Source: Mycobacterium sp. D16Q13 (GTDB lineage: Bacteria > Actinomycetota > Actinomycetes > Mycobacteriales > Mycobacteriaceae). Taken from it: 64,000 bases of DNA. The stretch lies in NCBI RefSeq assembly GCF_002013375.1, contig NZ_MAEW01000010.1, positions 248,001-312,000 of the forward strand, in the 5' to 3' direction. Every line of letters starts with the position of its first letter. Position 1 is the stretch's first letter. Of this stretch, positions 1 through 11,100 are shown one piece after another. The position numbers and the translations under genes were made by a program. The notes under the pieces are model-generated. The model did no database searches. It was not told where the DNA came from and saw nothing but the letters and a program-made list of their open reading frames with translations.

Positions 1-3000
1 TGAACTGGCCCCAGAACGGCACCCTCGCGAGCGTCGAGGCGCCCCTCATCGGATATGTGCCCACCGACCTCACCATCACGGTGCCCTGTGCGGCAGCCAG
101 GGGCCTCGACGGCCACAACAGCGTGTTGCTGTCCACCGTGCCCAAGCAGGCGCCCAACGCGGTGGACCGCGGCATGCTGATCCAGCGCATCGGCGGCGAC
201 CTCGTGGTGATCGTGCGCAACGTACCGGTGGTCTCTGCCCCACTCTCCGAGGTCACCGGCCCCAACTGCCAGCGGCTCGAAGTCACCGGGCATGCGGACA
301 AGGTGACCGGGAAGTTCGTCGGCCTCACTCAGGGACCCAAGGACGCCAAGCCCGGCCAACCGCGCGCCGGGGAGCGCGGCGGGTACGACTTCCGGCCGCA
401 GATCGTCGGCGTGTTCACCGACCTGGCCGGACCCGCCCCCGAGGGTCTGAGCCTCTCGGCCACCATCGACACCCGCTACAGCAGTTCGCCCACCGTCATC
501 AAGTTCATCGCGATGATCCTCGGTGTCCTGCTGACCGGTGTCTCGCTGATCGCCCTGCACACTCTCGACACGGCCGACGGACGCAGGCACAAGCGCTTCA
601 TGCCCGCGGGCTGGTGGAAGCCACGGCCGCTCGACGCGCTGGTCGGCACGGTGTTGGTGTGGTGGCATTTCGTCGGCGCCAACACCTCTGATGACGGCTA
701 CATCCTCACCATGGCTCGCGTGGCGGAGCGCTCGGGCTACATGGCCAACTACTACCGCTGGTTCGGCACGCCCGAATCGCCATTCGGCTGGTACTACGAC
801 TTACTGACCATCTGGGCGCACGTCAGCACCGCCAGCGTCTGGATGCGGCTGCCCACGCTCGTCATGGGTGTACTGTGCTGGGCGGTCATCAGCCGCGAGG
901 TGATCCCGCGGCTGGGCCACGCCGCGCGCACCAATCCGGTGGTGCCGTGGACGGCCGCCGCGATGTTCCTGGCCTTCTGGTTGCCGTTCAACAACGGCCT
1001 GCGTCCCGAACCGATCATCGCGGTGGGCATCCTGTTGACGTGGTGCTCGGTCGAGCGGTCCATCGCGACCAACAGGCTGCTTCCGGCGGCGGCCGCGTGC
1101 ATCATCGGCGCGCTGACCTTGTTCTCCGGACCGACGGGTATCGCCTCCGTCGGTGCGCTGCTGGTCGCGATCGGGCCACTGCGCACCATCGTGAGCAAGC
1201 GCGCCAAGCGATTCGGCTACGCCGCGCTCCTGGCACCGATTCTGGCGGCCGGGCTGGTCACGCTGATCGTCATCTTCCGGGATCAAACCCTTATCGGAGA
1301 GATCCAGGCCAACGCGCTCAAGTCGGCTGTCGGACCGTCGTTGAACTGGTTCGACGAGCACGTCCGGTACGAACGGTTGTTCCTGCCCACGACAGACGGC
1401 GCCATCTCCCGCCGTTTCCCGGTACTGGCCCTGGTCACCGCACTCGGCGTGGCCGTAGCCATGACCTTGCGCAAGAACAAGATTCCCGGCACTGCGAGCG
1501 GCCCCAGCCGCCGGATCATCGGCATCACCCTGATCTCGTTCGTCGCGATCATGTTCACCCCCACCAAGTGGACCCACCACTTCGGGGTGTTCGCCGGCCT
1601 GGCCGGATCACTGGGCGCGCTGGCCGCGGTGGCGGTGACCGCGGCCGCCATGCGCTCGCCGCGCAACCGCACGCTGTATGCCGCGATCGTGCTGTTCGTC
1701 CTCTCACTCTCGTTCTCCAGCGTGAATGGCTGGTGGTACGTCTCCAACTTTGGCGTGCCGTGGTCAAATTCCTTTCCACAGTGGCATTTCGGCATCAGCA
1801 CGGTGTTCTTCGGACTGTGCGTGCTCGCGATTTTGATAGCGGCGTGGATGCACTTCACCGGCCGCGACCATCCCGGCCGCACCCCGGTGCATCCGGTGCT
1901 GGCACGCGTGGCCGAATCTCCCCTGGCCGTCGGCACCTGGCTTGTCGTGATCTGGTCGGTGTTCTCGCTGACCGCCGGAATGGTCAACCAGTACCCCGCG
2001 TGGTCGGTCGGACGTTCCAATCTGGACGCGCTGCGCGGGCACGGCTGCGGGCTGGCCAACGACGTCCTGGTCGAGGAGAGCCCGAACGCCGGGATGCTGC
2101 AACCCATCGATACCCCGGTCGGGCAGGCGCTGGCCGCCGATACCAATATCTTATTCAATCCCAACGGGATTCCGTCGGATGTGTCCGCCGACGAGGAGAA
2201 CAACCCGCAGAGCTCCGACAGCTTCGTGGAGCGCGACAAGAGCGGCAACGCGGCCGGGAGCCAGGAAGGCACCGAGGGGGGCACCACGGTTGCCCCTGGC
2301 GTCAACGGATCGCTGGCCCGGCTGCCCTTCGACCTCAAGCCCGAGACCACGCCCGTCATGGGCAGCTACCAGATCGGCAATCAGCGTCCCGCCCGGCTGC
2401 AGTCGGCGTGGTACCGCCTGCCGCCCAAAGACGCCACCAAGCCGCTGATCGTGCTCGCGGCGGCGGGCCGCTTCGATCCGGTCGAGCTGCAGGTGCAGTT
2501 TGCCCGCGAAGATGGAAAGGTCATGGGCGCCATCTCGTTTGCCGACCTCGGCCCGGCTCCGGCATGGCGAAACCTGCGGATGTCCCGCGACGCCATCCCG
2601 ACGGAGGCCACCCGGATCCGGCTCCTCGCCATCGACGACGACCTGGCACCGCAGCACTGGATAGCGGTCACCCCGCCCCGGGTTCCGTCGCTGCGCACGC
2701 TGCAGGAAGTGGTGGGCTCCGATCCGGTGTTCCTGGACTGGCTTGTGGGGCTTGCCTTCCCATGCCAGCGGCCGTTCGATCACAAGAACGGGGTCATCGA
2801 GATCCCGAAGTGGCGCATTCTTCCCGACCGCTTTGGCGCAGAGGCCAACTCGCCGGTGATGGATTACCTCGGCGGCGGACCGCTGGGCATCACCGAGCTG
2901 CTGTTGAAGGCGACGCCGGTGCCCACCTACCTGCAGAACGACTGGTTCCGCGACTGGGGTGCGCTGCAACGGTTTACGCCGTACTACAGGAACGCCACCG

Positions 3001-3074
3001 TGGCACAGCTGCAGCTCGGAACCGCCGTGCACAGCGGACTCTGGACGCCTGGCCCGCTGCGTAAGAGCCGGTAG
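1..3074 (+). CDS. embC: Arabinosyltransferase EmbC, 5' end outside window
   Basis: This is an integral-membrane GT-C arabinofuranosyltransferase that uses decaprenyl-phospho-arabinose to extend arabinan, in M. tuberculosis mainly that of lipoarabinomannan. The reading frame is already open at base 3 (residues NWPQNGTLASVEAPL) and runs 1023 codons to a TAG at 3072-3074, so only the start and first part of the N-terminus are missing. The GTG at base 57 is internal. Visible are an extracellular N-terminal domain, many hydrophobic segments, the GT-C acidic motif SDDGYILTMAR, and a soluble C-terminal carbohydrate-binding half ending in GLWTPGPLRKSR. Paralogous to the next two emb genes. Choosing EmbC over EmbA or EmbB rests on gene order and overall likeness recalled from M. 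tuberculosis. Confidence 0.93.
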   Translation, partial: NWPQNGTLASVEAPLIGYVPTDLTITVPCAAARGLDGHNSVLLSTVPKQAPNAVDRGMLIQRIGGDLVVIVRNVPVVSAPLSEVTGPNCQRLEVTGHADKVTGKFVGLTQGPKDAKPGQPRAGERGGYDFRPQIVGVFTDLAGPAPEGLSLSATIDTRYSSSPTVIKFIAMILGVLLTGVSLIALHTLDTADGRRHKRFMPAGWWKPRPLDALVGTVLVWWHFVGANTSDDGYILTMARVAERSGYMANYYRWFGTPESPFGWYYDLLTIWAHVSTASVWMRLPTLVMGVLCWAVISREVIPRLGHAARTNPVVPWTAAAMFLAFWLPFNNGLRPEPIIAVGILLTWCSVERSIATNRLLPAAAACIIGALTLFSGPTGIASVGALLVAIGPLRTIVSKRAKRFGYAALLAPILAAGLVTLIVIFRDQTLIGEIQANALKSAVGPSLNWFDEHVRYERLFLPTTDGAISRRFPVLALVTALGVAVAMTLRKNKIPGTASGPSRRIIGITLISFVAIMFTPTKWTHHFGVFAGLAGSLGALAAVAVTAAAMRSPRNRTLYAAIVLFVLSLSFSSVNGWWYVSNFGVPWSNSFPQWHFGISTVFFGLCVLAILIAAWMHFTGRDHPGRTPVHPVLARVAESPLAVGTWLVVIWSVFSLTAGMVNQYPAWSVGRSNLDALRGHGCGLANDVLVEESPNAGMLQPIDTPVGQALAADTNILFNPNGIPSDVSADEENNPQSSDSFVERDKSGNAAGSQEGTEGGTTVAPGVNGSLARLPFDLKPETTPVMGSYQIGNQRPARLQSAWYRLPPKDATKPLIVLAAAGRFDPVELQVQFAREDGKVMGAISFADLGPAPAWRNLRMSRDAIPTEATRIRLLAIDDDLAPQHWIAVTPPRVPSLRTLQEVVGSDPVFLDWLVGLAFPCQRPFDHKNGVIEIPKWRILPDRFGAEANSPVMDYLGGGPLGITELLLKATPVPTYLQNDWFRDWGALQRFTPYYRNATVAQLQLGTAVHSGLWTPGPLRKSR

Positions 3075-3112
3075 CACCCGGTATCCAACGTTTGGCTGAT
3101 TTTCGATAGAAG

Positions 3113-3134
3113 CTGGCTTCTTATCGGAAGCCAG
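3113..3134 (+). terminator. Putative hairpin after embC
   Basis: A perfect 8-bp stem (CTGGCTTC / GAAGCCAG) with a 6-nt loop lies 39 bp after the embC stop. No T-run follows, so it could be a mycobacterial L-shaped terminator or only an mRNA 3' hairpin. It would end embC transcription before the inserted genes. Confidence 0.4.
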
Positions 3135-3196
3135 TAGCACGTCCACCGACTTCAATGGGGTTGTCTCCATAGAGATCCCAGAGGAAGGTGCGGCCC

Positions 3197-3379
3197 ATGC
3201 TGCGACAAATCGCCTGGCAATTCCTGGTGACTGCATCCCTGGCGTCATGCCTGGTGGCAGCGTTCCCCAGCTACGCAAAACCACAGGACGACGAGCCCTG
3301 TCCGCACCACCCGGTCAAGATCGATCCGAAGTGCGAACGCTCCGGAGCGATCCGCGAGAAGTCTCCGCACAACGACTGA
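3197..3379 (+). CDS. Small secreted hypothetical protein
   Basis: A 60-residue protein of unknown function. The ATG at 3197 is preferred over an in-frame GTG at 3188 because the purine-rich GAGGAAGG at 3181-3188 then sits 8 nt upstream as a ribosome binding site. The N-terminus (MLRQIAWQFLVTASLASC...) is a typical Sec signal peptide with likely cleavage after SYA. The mature part is only about 33 residues, charged, with two cysteines (one in the context CPHHP) that could form a disulfide or bind metal. It lies between embC and the inverted ATPase gene. No family is recognised. Confidence 0.6.
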   Translation: MLRQIAWQFLVTASLASCLVAAFPSYAKPQDDEPCPHHPVKIDPKCERSGAIREKSPHND

Positions 3380-3455
3380 CCAGCCGCCGAGACTACGGTT
3401 TCTGACGCATTTCCCGGGTGCGAAACGCAGAACACGGCGTGTCGGCGGAGTGGCG

Positions 3456-4622
3456 TCAGTCCTCTTGGGCGCGAACAAATTCCGCAAATCCGGGAATGGT
3501 GAACTCCAGAAGCCCATGGCCCGCGACACCGATGAGGCCTTTATCGATGAGGCCGGCGCGGGCGGCGCTGATCGCCCGCGAATCCCGGCCCATGACGGCG
3601 GCGATATCGGACCGGCTCGCCCACCGATCATCGGTCAGCGATCGCGCCATCGCCGACATGAACTGCCGCTGTACCGGGGTGGCGTTGTTCCACCGCGCAC
3701 GAAAGAGCGCGTCCATCTCCTCGGCGACCTGACGGGCGGCGTGCTCGACATCGGACATCCTGATCCGGCCCCCGGGATCCGGATACCCGGCACGCGCCCA
3801 CGCGGCGTCGGCGTAGAGCTGCAGGGCGTGCGGATACCCGCTCGTCTGCGCGATCACGGCATCCAGCGCGTCCTGGGACCACTCGACCCCGACCGCGCCC
3901 GCCGGCTTGACGAGTGCCACCCGGGAGGCGTCGGGACCGAGGCGACGCAACGTACGATAGGCGAATCGCTCACTGAATGTGGCTGCGGCACTGATGATCT
4001 CCGGCGTTTGCGGCAGACCGGCCGCGAACACCCCGGCGGGCAAGGTGTCGGCCTCGGCCTGCAGGTCCTGCCACGTCACGGCCAAGGTACGCAGCCCTGC
4101 CCGGTCCGCGTCCTGAACCTCGTCGATCAGCAGCACCAGGCCACGGTGTCCCTCGTCGCGCGCCGCCGTGGCGGTCTCGATGATCAGATCCTTGAACGAT
4201 GCCTCTGACACGGCAGCTTGCGTGCCCTGCGACGGCTTGACGGTCGCACCCACTTGAGCCACCCCCGGCACGCCCGCGGTGATACTCACCTGATCGACGG
4301 CGCGCAGCAGACGGCCACGCGACTTCTTCTTCCACGCCGTGACCCGGGCGCGGATCGCAGTCCCTATTGCCGCAGCGAGCGGTTCGTCTCCCCCCGCGGT
4401 CACCCACACCGTCACCACGCCACGGGCCTCCGCGTCGCGCTGCACCTCACGCAATAGTGAGGTCTTTCCGACCCCGCGGGGGCCGGTGTCGACCCGGATA
4501 CGCCCGATCAGCCGGCCAAGCTCGGCCATGTACATCAGCCGCTCACCGATCTCAGCGAGCTGTTCTGCGCGGCCGACCACCTCGCGTGCCACCTGGCCTG
4601 GTGTGTAGGGGCTCGGCTGCAT
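3456..4622 (-). CDS. P-loop ATPase with C-terminal winged-helix domain, inserted between embC and embA
   Basis: A 388-residue AAA_16/Orc1-Cdc6-like ATPase of unknown role. The N-terminus has the typical VVGRAEQL entry, Walker [10 protein letters not shown] at residues 47-55, and Walker [14 protein letters not shown] with Asp167-Glu168. The last 70 or so residues ([26 protein letters not shown]) look like a winged helix-turn-helix, so DNA binding is plausible. No membrane segment or signal peptide. It runs opposite to the emb genes and interrupts the embC-embA junction, which is contiguous in M. tuberculosis. The ATG lies 11 bp from a striking inverted repeat of GATAC boxes, suggesting autoregulation. 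Related proteins are usually annotated only as ATP-binding protein; AAA-type or STAND-like regulator are the alternatives. Confidence 0.85.
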   Translation of the reverse strand: MQPSPYTPGQVAREVVGRAEQLAEIGERLMYMAELGRLIGRIRVDTGPRGVGKTSLLREVQRDAEARGVVTVWVTAGGDEPLAAAIGTAIRARVTAWKKKSRGRLLRAVDQVSITAGVPGVAQVGATVKPSQGTQAAVSEASFKDLIIETATAARDEGHRGLVLLIDEVQDADRAGLRTLAVTWQDLQAEADTLPAGVFAAGLPQTPEIISAAATFSERFAYRTLRRLGPDASRVALVKPAGAVGVEWSQDALDAVIAQTSGYPHALQLYADAAWARAGYPDPGGRIRMSDVEHAARQVAEEMDALFRARWNNATPVQRQFMSAMARSLTDDRWASRSDIAAVMGRDSRAISAARAGLIDKGLIGVAGHGLLEFTIPGFAEFVRAQED

Positions 4623-4633
4623 CGATGTCCTAC

Positions 4634-4736
4634 CTGATACGTGTTGATACTGCGTGGCGTTGTATCAACACGTATCAGATACAACCGACATCGTCGATAC
4701 TTATTGATACTTTTATCAAGGTATCTACTGGTATCC
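4634..4736. promoter_or_regulatory. GATAC/GTATC box array between the divergent ATPase and embA genes
   Basis: Nine copies of the pentamer GATAC or its complement GTATC occur in 103 bp. Cluster 1 is a perfect inverted repeat, 17-bp arms at 4634-4650 and 4662-4678 with an 11-bp centre; each arm holds two boxes 10 bp apart (starts 4636, 4646, 4662, 4672). Cluster 2 repeats the plan with degenerate flanks (starts 4696, 4706, 4721, 4731). A ninth box is at 4678. The 10-bp spacing puts paired boxes on one DNA face. The array starts 11 bp from the ATPase start codon and ends 77 bp before the embA start, so a bound protein could control both genes. Confidence 0.75.
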
Positions 4737-4813
4737 AGATTAGAGGTCTCAATCCGGCCAACCGAGCGCGCTGCATTGAGGCGCCCGAAGCTTCGTCACA
4801 TACCATCGCCCTC

Positions 4814-7800
4814 GTGCCTTCGCCGCTTCTAAAGTCCGCGACAGCAGGTACAGCCCAGCGGGCACGTCTGATTTCATTGGCTGCGGCCACCATCGGTGTG
4901 CTGTTGTGCGTGCTTGTTCCCCTGCTGCCGGTCCGCCAGTCCACCGTCGACATCAGCTGGCCCCAGGGAGTCACAGCCGACGGGAACGTCACCAGCATCA
5001 CGGCACCGTTGGTGTCGGGCGCACCGCTGTCGTTCGACGCCCACATTCCGTGCACTGCCATCGCGAGCTTGCCTGCCAGCGGCGGCGTGGTGCTGTCCAC
5101 CAGTCCCGAAGGCGGGTTCGAGGCAAGCCGGCACGCGCTGTTCGTCCGCGCCACCTCCGATCTGGTGGTCGTCGCCTTCCGGGATAACGTCGCGACAGTC
5201 GCCCCGCGCAAGGCGGTGGAATCCGGCGGCTGCACCACATTGGACATCTGGGCCAACGCCGGCGGCGTCGGCGCCAACTTCGCCGGGCTCCCCGGCGCCA
5301 ACGGCACCCTGTCCATTGAAAACAAGCCCCAGGTGACCGGCCTATTCACCGACCTCAAGGTGCCCGCCGCGGGCGGACCGACTGCCCACGTGGTGGTTGA
5401 CACCCGGTTCATCACCAGCCCAACCGCTTTGAAGCTGGCAGCGATAGTGCTCGGCCTTGCCGCGGTAGCCATCGCCATCGGAGCACTGGCCGTACTGGAC
5501 CGCGGCGGACGTAACCCCGCCCGGCGCCCATTCAGGCTGCCGGATCGTGCGGCTCTACTGACCAATGGCCTCGCCGATGTCGGAGTCATTGGCACACTTC
5601 TTCTTTGGCATGTCATCGGAGCCATCACCTCCGACGACGGCAACGTCCTGGTCGAGGCGCGCGTGGCCCATCAGGCCGGATACGTCACCGAGTACTACCG
5701 CTACTTCGGCGCGAGCGCCTCCCCATTCGATTGGTACGCAACCCTTTTGAGCTGGCTCACGCAAGTGAGCACGGTCGGCGTCTGGATGCGCGTGCCGGCC
5801 ACTCTCGCGGGCATCGGCACCTGGTACATCCTGCGTAAGAAGATGCTGCCCCGCCTCGGTGAGCAGCTCGCCGCAAGCCGCACTGCGGTCTGGACCGCCG
5901 CACTGGTCTTCCTTGCGGCCTGGCTGCCCTTCAACAATGGCCTGCGACCCGAGCCGATCATCGTGTTCGGCACGGTGGTCACCTGGATTCTGGTGGAGCG
6001 GTCCATCGCGACCCGGCGCCTCTCCCCCGCCGCATTGGCAATCGTCGCCGCACTGCTCACCGCCACCGTCGCTCCCCAGGGGCTCATCGCGCTGGGACCA
6101 CTACTCGCCGGTGGACGAGCCATCGCCCGCGTCGTCGCCGTGCGGCGGGTTCGATACGGACGATTCACCCCCGTCGCGGTGCTGGCGGCATCCGTCGCGG
6201 GCGTGCTGGCCTTTACCTTCCGGGACCAGACGCTGGCCACAGTCGCCGAATCCGCCCGTATCAAATACGTGGTGGGCCCGACGATCGCCTGGTATCAGGA
6301 GTTTCTGCGCTACTACTTCCTGACGGTCGAATCCAATGTCGACGGCTCGCTGACACGCCGCATCGCGGTGTTCACCTTGCTGCTCTGTCTCTTCGGCACA
6401 CTCGCGGTGCTGCTGCGCCGCGGCGTACTTCCCGGCCTGGCCAGCGGGCCGGTGTGGCGGCTCCTCGGCAGCACCGCGATCGGGCTGCTGTTGCTCACTT
6501 TCACCCCCACCAAGTGGGCCATCCAATTCGGCATCTTCGCCGGGCTCGCCGGTGCGCTCGGTGCGGTCGCCGCCTTCACATTCGCCCGGGTCGGACTGCA
6601 CTCACGACGCAACCTGGCGCTGTACGTCACGGCCCTGCTGTTCATCCTGGCGTGGTCGACCTCCGGCATCAACGGCTGGTTCTACGTCGGCAACTACGGC
6701 GTGCCGTGGTTCGACAAGCAGCCGGTGATCGCGGGACAACCGGTCACCACGATGTTCCTGGCGCTCTCGATCGTCACCGCCCTGCTCGCCGGTTGGTTGC
6801 ACTTCCGCCTGGATTACGCCGGGCACACCGAGGTAAAGAACACCCGCAGGAACCGGCTCCTCGCGTCCACGCCGCTGATGATCGTGGCGGCGATCATGGT
6901 GATTCTGGAAGTCTCTTCCATGGCCAAGGGGGTCTACGCACGCAGCGACACCTACACCACCGGCAAGGCCAATCTGCTGGCCCTGGCCGGCGGCCCGTGC
7001 GCGATGGCCAACGACGTCCTTGTTGAACCTGACGCCAATGAGGGCCTGCTGCAACCTGTTCCGGACCAGCCAGCGGGCAAGTACGGGCCGCTCGGTGGCA
7101 CCGATCCCGTCGGCTTCACCCCCGACGCGGTAGAGACCGGCATGACCTCACTTCCCGTTATCGGCAAGCCGGGCCTGGTGAACTCCGATGCCTCACCCAA
7201 TGCGCCGATCATGGAGGTCAGCGATGCGGCCGGGACCACCGGCGGTGTCGGCTCCGTCGGAATCAACGGCTCCAACGCACTGCTGCCGTTCGGACTGGAC
7301 CCCGCCCGTACTCCGGTGATGGGTAGCTACGGCGAGAATTCGATTGCCGCGCACCTGAAGTCGTCGTGGTATGAGCTTCCCCCGCCCAGCCCGGATCGAC
7401 CACTGGTAGTGATTTCGGCCGCCGGAGCGATCTGGTCGTTCCAGCAGGACGGAACCTTCAGTCCCGAGGTCAACTATGGCCAGTCCCTCAAGCTGGAGTG
7501 GGGCGTCCGCGATCAGAGCAGTCCCGGTGGCTTCCGCGCACTTCGTCAGGATTACCCGATCGACATTGGACCGCAAAGGGTCTGGCGCAACCTGAGATTC
7601 CCCACCAAGACCGCTCCTCCCGGGGCCAACGTGGTTCGGATCGTCGCCGACGACCCGAACCTGTCCAATGACCAGTGGCTGGCGTTCACCCCACCCCGGG
7701 TCCCCACACTCAAGACCGCACAGGATCTCTTGGGCTCCGATACTCCGGTGCTACTGGATATGGCTGTGGCGCAGAACTTCCCCTGCCAGCGGCCGTTCAG

Positions 7801-8104
7801 CGAGCGCCTCGGGGTCGCCGAGCTGCCCAAGTTCCGGGTCATGCCCGAACACAAGCAGGTCGCGACGTCGTCGAACATGTGGATGTCGGCCGAAGACGGC
7901 GGACCGTTCATGTTCACGACCGCGCTGCTGCGAACCTCCTCGGTTCCGACCTATCTGCGTAATGACTGGTACCGCGACTGGGGCTCGATCGAGAAGTACG
8001 AGCCCGTCATCGCCGCGAACCTGGCACCCAACGCACAACTCACCGAGGGCACCGTCGTTGTGAACGGCTGGACCCGCAACGGACCGATTCGAGCCCTGCC
8101 ATGA
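4814..8104 (+). CDS. embA: Arabinosyltransferase EmbA
   Basis: A membrane arabinofuranosyltransferase that acts with EmbB to build the non-reducing arabinan of arabinogalactan, the attachment site for mycolates. The GTG at 4814 (VPSPLLKSA) is chosen because family similarity begins there: a short cytoplasmic tail, a first membrane helix [20 protein letters not shown], then the extracellular domain. The frame is open further upstream, but that part would run through the GATAC array and shows no family features. 1096 residues, close to the usual size. The GT-C motif is [12 protein letters not shown]. It overlaps embB by 4 bp (ATGA), so the two are translationally coupled. Its promoter must lie in the array-containing spacer. 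Confidence 0.92.
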   Translation: MPSPLLKSATAGTAQRARLISLAAATIGVLLCVLVPLLPVRQSTVDISWPQGVTADGNVTSITAPLVSGAPLSFDAHIPCTAIASLPASGGVVLSTSPEGGFEASRHALFVRATSDLVVVAFRDNVATVAPRKAVESGGCTTLDIWANAGGVGANFAGLPGANGTLSIENKPQVTGLFTDLKVPAAGGPTAHVVVDTRFITSPTALKLAAIVLGLAAVAIAIGALAVLDRGGRNPARRPFRLPDRAALLTNGLADVGVIGTLLLWHVIGAITSDDGNVLVEARVAHQAGYVTEYYRYFGASASPFDWYATLLSWLTQVSTVGVWMRVPATLAGIGTWYILRKKMLPRLGEQLAASRTAVWTAALVFLAAWLPFNNGLRPEPIIVFGTVVTWILVERSIATRRLSPAALAIVAALLTATVAPQGLIALGPLLAGGRAIARVVAVRRVRYGRFTPVAVLAASVAGVLAFTFRDQTLATVAESARIKYVVGPTIAWYQEFLRYYFLTVESNVDGSLTRRIAVFTLLLCLFGTLAVLLRRGVLPGLASGPVWRLLGSTAIGLLLLTFTPTKWAIQFGIFAGLAGALGAVAAFTFARVGLHSRRNLALYVTALLFILAWSTSGINGWFYVGNYGVPWFDKQPVIAGQPVTTMFLALSIVTALLAGWLHFRLDYAGHTEVKNTRRNRLLASTPLMIVAAIMVILEVSSMAKGVYARSDTYTTGKANLLALAGGPCAMANDVLVEPDANEGLLQPVPDQPAGKYGPLGGTDPVGFTPDAVETGMTSLPVIGKPGLVNSDASPNAPIMEVSDAAGTTGGVGSVGINGSNALLPFGLDPARTPVMGSYGENSIAAHLKSSWYELPPPSPDRPLVVISAAGAIWSFQQDGTFSPEVNYGQSLKLEWGVRDQSSPGGFRALRQDYPIDIGPQRVWRNLRFPTKTAPPGANVVRIVADDPNLSNDQWLAFTPPRVPTLKTAQDLLGSDTPVLLDMAVAQNFPCQRPFSERLGVAELPKFRVMPEHKQVATSSNMWMSAEDGGPFMFTTALLRTSSVPTYLRNDWYRDWGSIEKYEPVIAANLAPNAQLTEGTVVVNGWTRNGPIRALP

Positions 8105-11100
8105 CACAGAATTCCGTGACAGACACCTCCCCTGAGGCCCGCAAGCTGAATATCGCCCGTTGGACAGCAACCGTTTTCGGCCTGCTCGGGTTCGTGTTGA
8201 GCGTCTCCATCCCCCTCCTGCCGGTCAAGGTGTCCACCGCGACCCTCGACTGGCCGCAGCAGGGACAGCTGAACAACGTCACCGCGCCGCTGATCGCGCA
8301 GACACCCATGGACATGACCGTGATCGTGCCGTGCGCAGTCATTAACTCGGCGCCCGCCGAGGGTGCGGTGATCCTGGGTACCGCACCGCCAGAGGGCAAA
8401 GAGGCCGCGTTACAAGGCCTGTTCGTCAGGGTCTCCAAGGAACGCGTCGACATCACCGACCGCAACGTGGTGATCGCCAGCGTCCCGCGCGCCAAGGTGG
8501 CCTCGCCCGACTGCCGACAGATCGTCATCACCTCCTCGGACAAGGGCACGTACGCGACATTCGAGGGACTTCGCGGTGACGGGTCCGACAAGTCCGCTGA
8601 CCTCACGTCGGGATTCCCCGATCCCAATCTGCGCCCGCAGATCGTCGGGGTCTTCACCCAGCTCACCGGTCCGGCTCCGACAGGACTGAGCCTCACCGCC
8701 CATATCGACAACCGGTTCTCCTCCAGCCCGACACTTCTCAAGCTCGCGGCGATGGTAGGCGCGGTTATCTCCACGATCATTGCGCTGCTGGCCCTGTGGC
8801 GAATCGACCAGACCGACGGTCATCGCATGCAACGGGTCATCCCCACCCGATGGCGCCGTTTCGATTTCACCGACATCGTCATCATGAGCAGCCTGGTGCT
8901 CTGGTACGTGATCGGCGCAGGGTCTTCTGACGACGGCTACCAGATGGGCATGGCGCGTACCGCCGAGCACGCCGGGTACATGGCCAACTACTTCCGCTGG
9001 TTCGGCAGCCCCGAGGACCCCTTCGGCTGGTACTACAACCTGCTGGCCATCATGACGAAGTTCAGCGATATCAGCGTCTGGATCCGGCTGCCCGACCTCG
9101 TCGCCTCACTGGTCTGCTGGCTGCTGATCAGCCGGGAAGTGTTGCCCCGCTTGGGGCCCGCCGTCGCTCGTAGCAAGCCCGCGGCCTGGGCTGCCGGCTT
9201 TGTGCTGCTGGCATCGTGGTTCCCGTTCAACAACGGCCTGCGCCCCGAGGGCCAGATCGCCGTCGGATCGCTGATCACCTGGGTGCTCATCGAACGGGCC
9301 ATTACTTCTCGCCGGCTGACCCCGGCCGCGCTGGCGATCATCACCGCCGCCTTCACCCTGGGGATTCAGCCGACGGGTCTGATCGCCGTCGCCGCGCTAC
9401 TCGCCGGCGGCCGGCCCATTCTGCGGATCATCGTGACGAAACACCGGCAGGTGGGCACCTGGCCGCTGGTGGCGCCGATGCTGGCCGCCGGAACGGTCAT
9501 CCTGCCCGTAGTGTTCTCCGACCAGACCCTGGCGACGGTTATCGAGGCCACCCGGATTCGCACGGCGATCGGCCCGTCACAGGCCTGGTACACCGATAAC
9601 CTGCGGTACTACTACATGTTCCTGCCGACCGTCGACGGCTCGGTCTCGCGACGCTTCGGGTTCCTGCTCATCGCCGCGTGCCTGTTCATCGCGATGTTCA
9701 TCCTGTTGCGCCGCAAGCGGGTTCCCGGTGTCGCCCGAGGACCGGCCTGGCGCGTACTGGGCGTCGTCTTCGGCACCATCTTCTTCCTGATGTTCGCGCC
9801 GACGAAGTGGGTGCACCACTTCGGGCTCTTCGCCGCCCTAGGAGCCGCGGTCGCGGCGCTGGCCACGGTGCTGGTGTCGCCACAGGTGCTGCGCTGGAGC
9901 CGCAACAGGATGGCGGTCGTGGCGACCGTGCTGTTCGTGCTGGCGCTGAGCTGGGCCAGCGCGGCCGGATGGTGGTACGTCTCGAGTTTCGGCGTGCCAT
10001 TCAACAGCAGCATGCCCAAGATCGCCGGGATAAGTGTCAGCACCATATTTTTCGCGCTGTTCGCGCTGGCCGTGGCCTACGCGGCGTGGTTGCACTTCTC
10101 ACCCCGGCACGAGGACAACCGGGTGACCAGGTCCATCACCTCCGCCCCGGTGGCCTGGGCGGCCGGGTTCATGGTGCTGACGTCCATCTGCCAGCTGGCG
10201 ATCGGTGTCGTTCGTCAGTACCCGTCGTATTCCAACGGCTGGGCCAACACCCGTGAACTCGCGGGCGGGTGCGGACTGGCCGATGATGTTCTCGTCGAGT
10301 CCGACGCGAATGCTGGTCTGCTGCGGGCCATTGATGCACAGTCGGGTCCTCTGGGCCCGCTCGGCGGCACGAATCCCTCCGGATTCACACCGGACGGTGT
10401 GCCGGACAAGATCGTCGCCGAGTCCATCCGGATGAATGACTCGCGCCCGGGCACCGATTACGACTGGGACTCCAAGGACCGCACCAAGACTCCGGGTATC
10501 AATGGCTCCACCGTGCGCTTGCCGTACGGGCTGGACCCGGCGCGGGTGCCGATCGTGGGCACCTACCGGGTTGGCCCGCAGCAGCAGGCGAAGGCGACCT
10601 CCGACTGGTACGAGCTGCCGGCCCGCGATGCCGCCCACCCGCTGGTGGTGGTAACGGCTGCCGGAACGATTGCGGCCAAGAACGTCAAGGGCGCAGTGGC
10701 CGGGCAGACGCTGGAGCTGGAGTACGGCACGGCCGGGCCGGACGGCGCTTTCACACCCGCCGGACGGCTCACGCCCTACGATCTGGGACCCGCGCCGTCA
10801 TGGCGCAATCTGCGCTTCGCACGGTCGGATATCCCGGACACCGCCACCGCCGTACGCATCGTGGCCGTCGATGGCTCGCTGACTCCGGGCGATTGGCTGG
10901 CCTTCGCCCCGCCTCGGGTACCCGAGCTGAAGTCGTTGCAGGAGTACGTGGGTAGCAAGCGGCCGGTGCTCATGGACTGGACCGTGGGACTCGTCTTCCC
11001 TTGCCAGCAGCCGATGCTGCACCAATACGGGATCACCGAGATCCCCGAATTCCGCATCACTCCGGACTACGACCAGAAGCGCAAGGACACCGACACCTGG

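Noticed and set aside
875..3064. Long open frame of 729 codons overlapping embC in another frame
   Set aside because: It is a shadow of high-GC codon bias: Arg/Gly/Pro-rich without family features, while the embC frame shows full homology.
4634..4736. GATAC array read as a CRISPR array or transposon end
   Set aside because: The units are pentamers 10 bp apart with inverted symmetry, not 28-37 bp direct repeats with spacers. No transposase, target duplication or matching second end was found around the insertion.
4367..4813. N-terminal extension of EmbA by about 150 residues
   Set aside because: It would overlap the ATPase gene and translate through the GATAC array; family similarity begins only after 4814.
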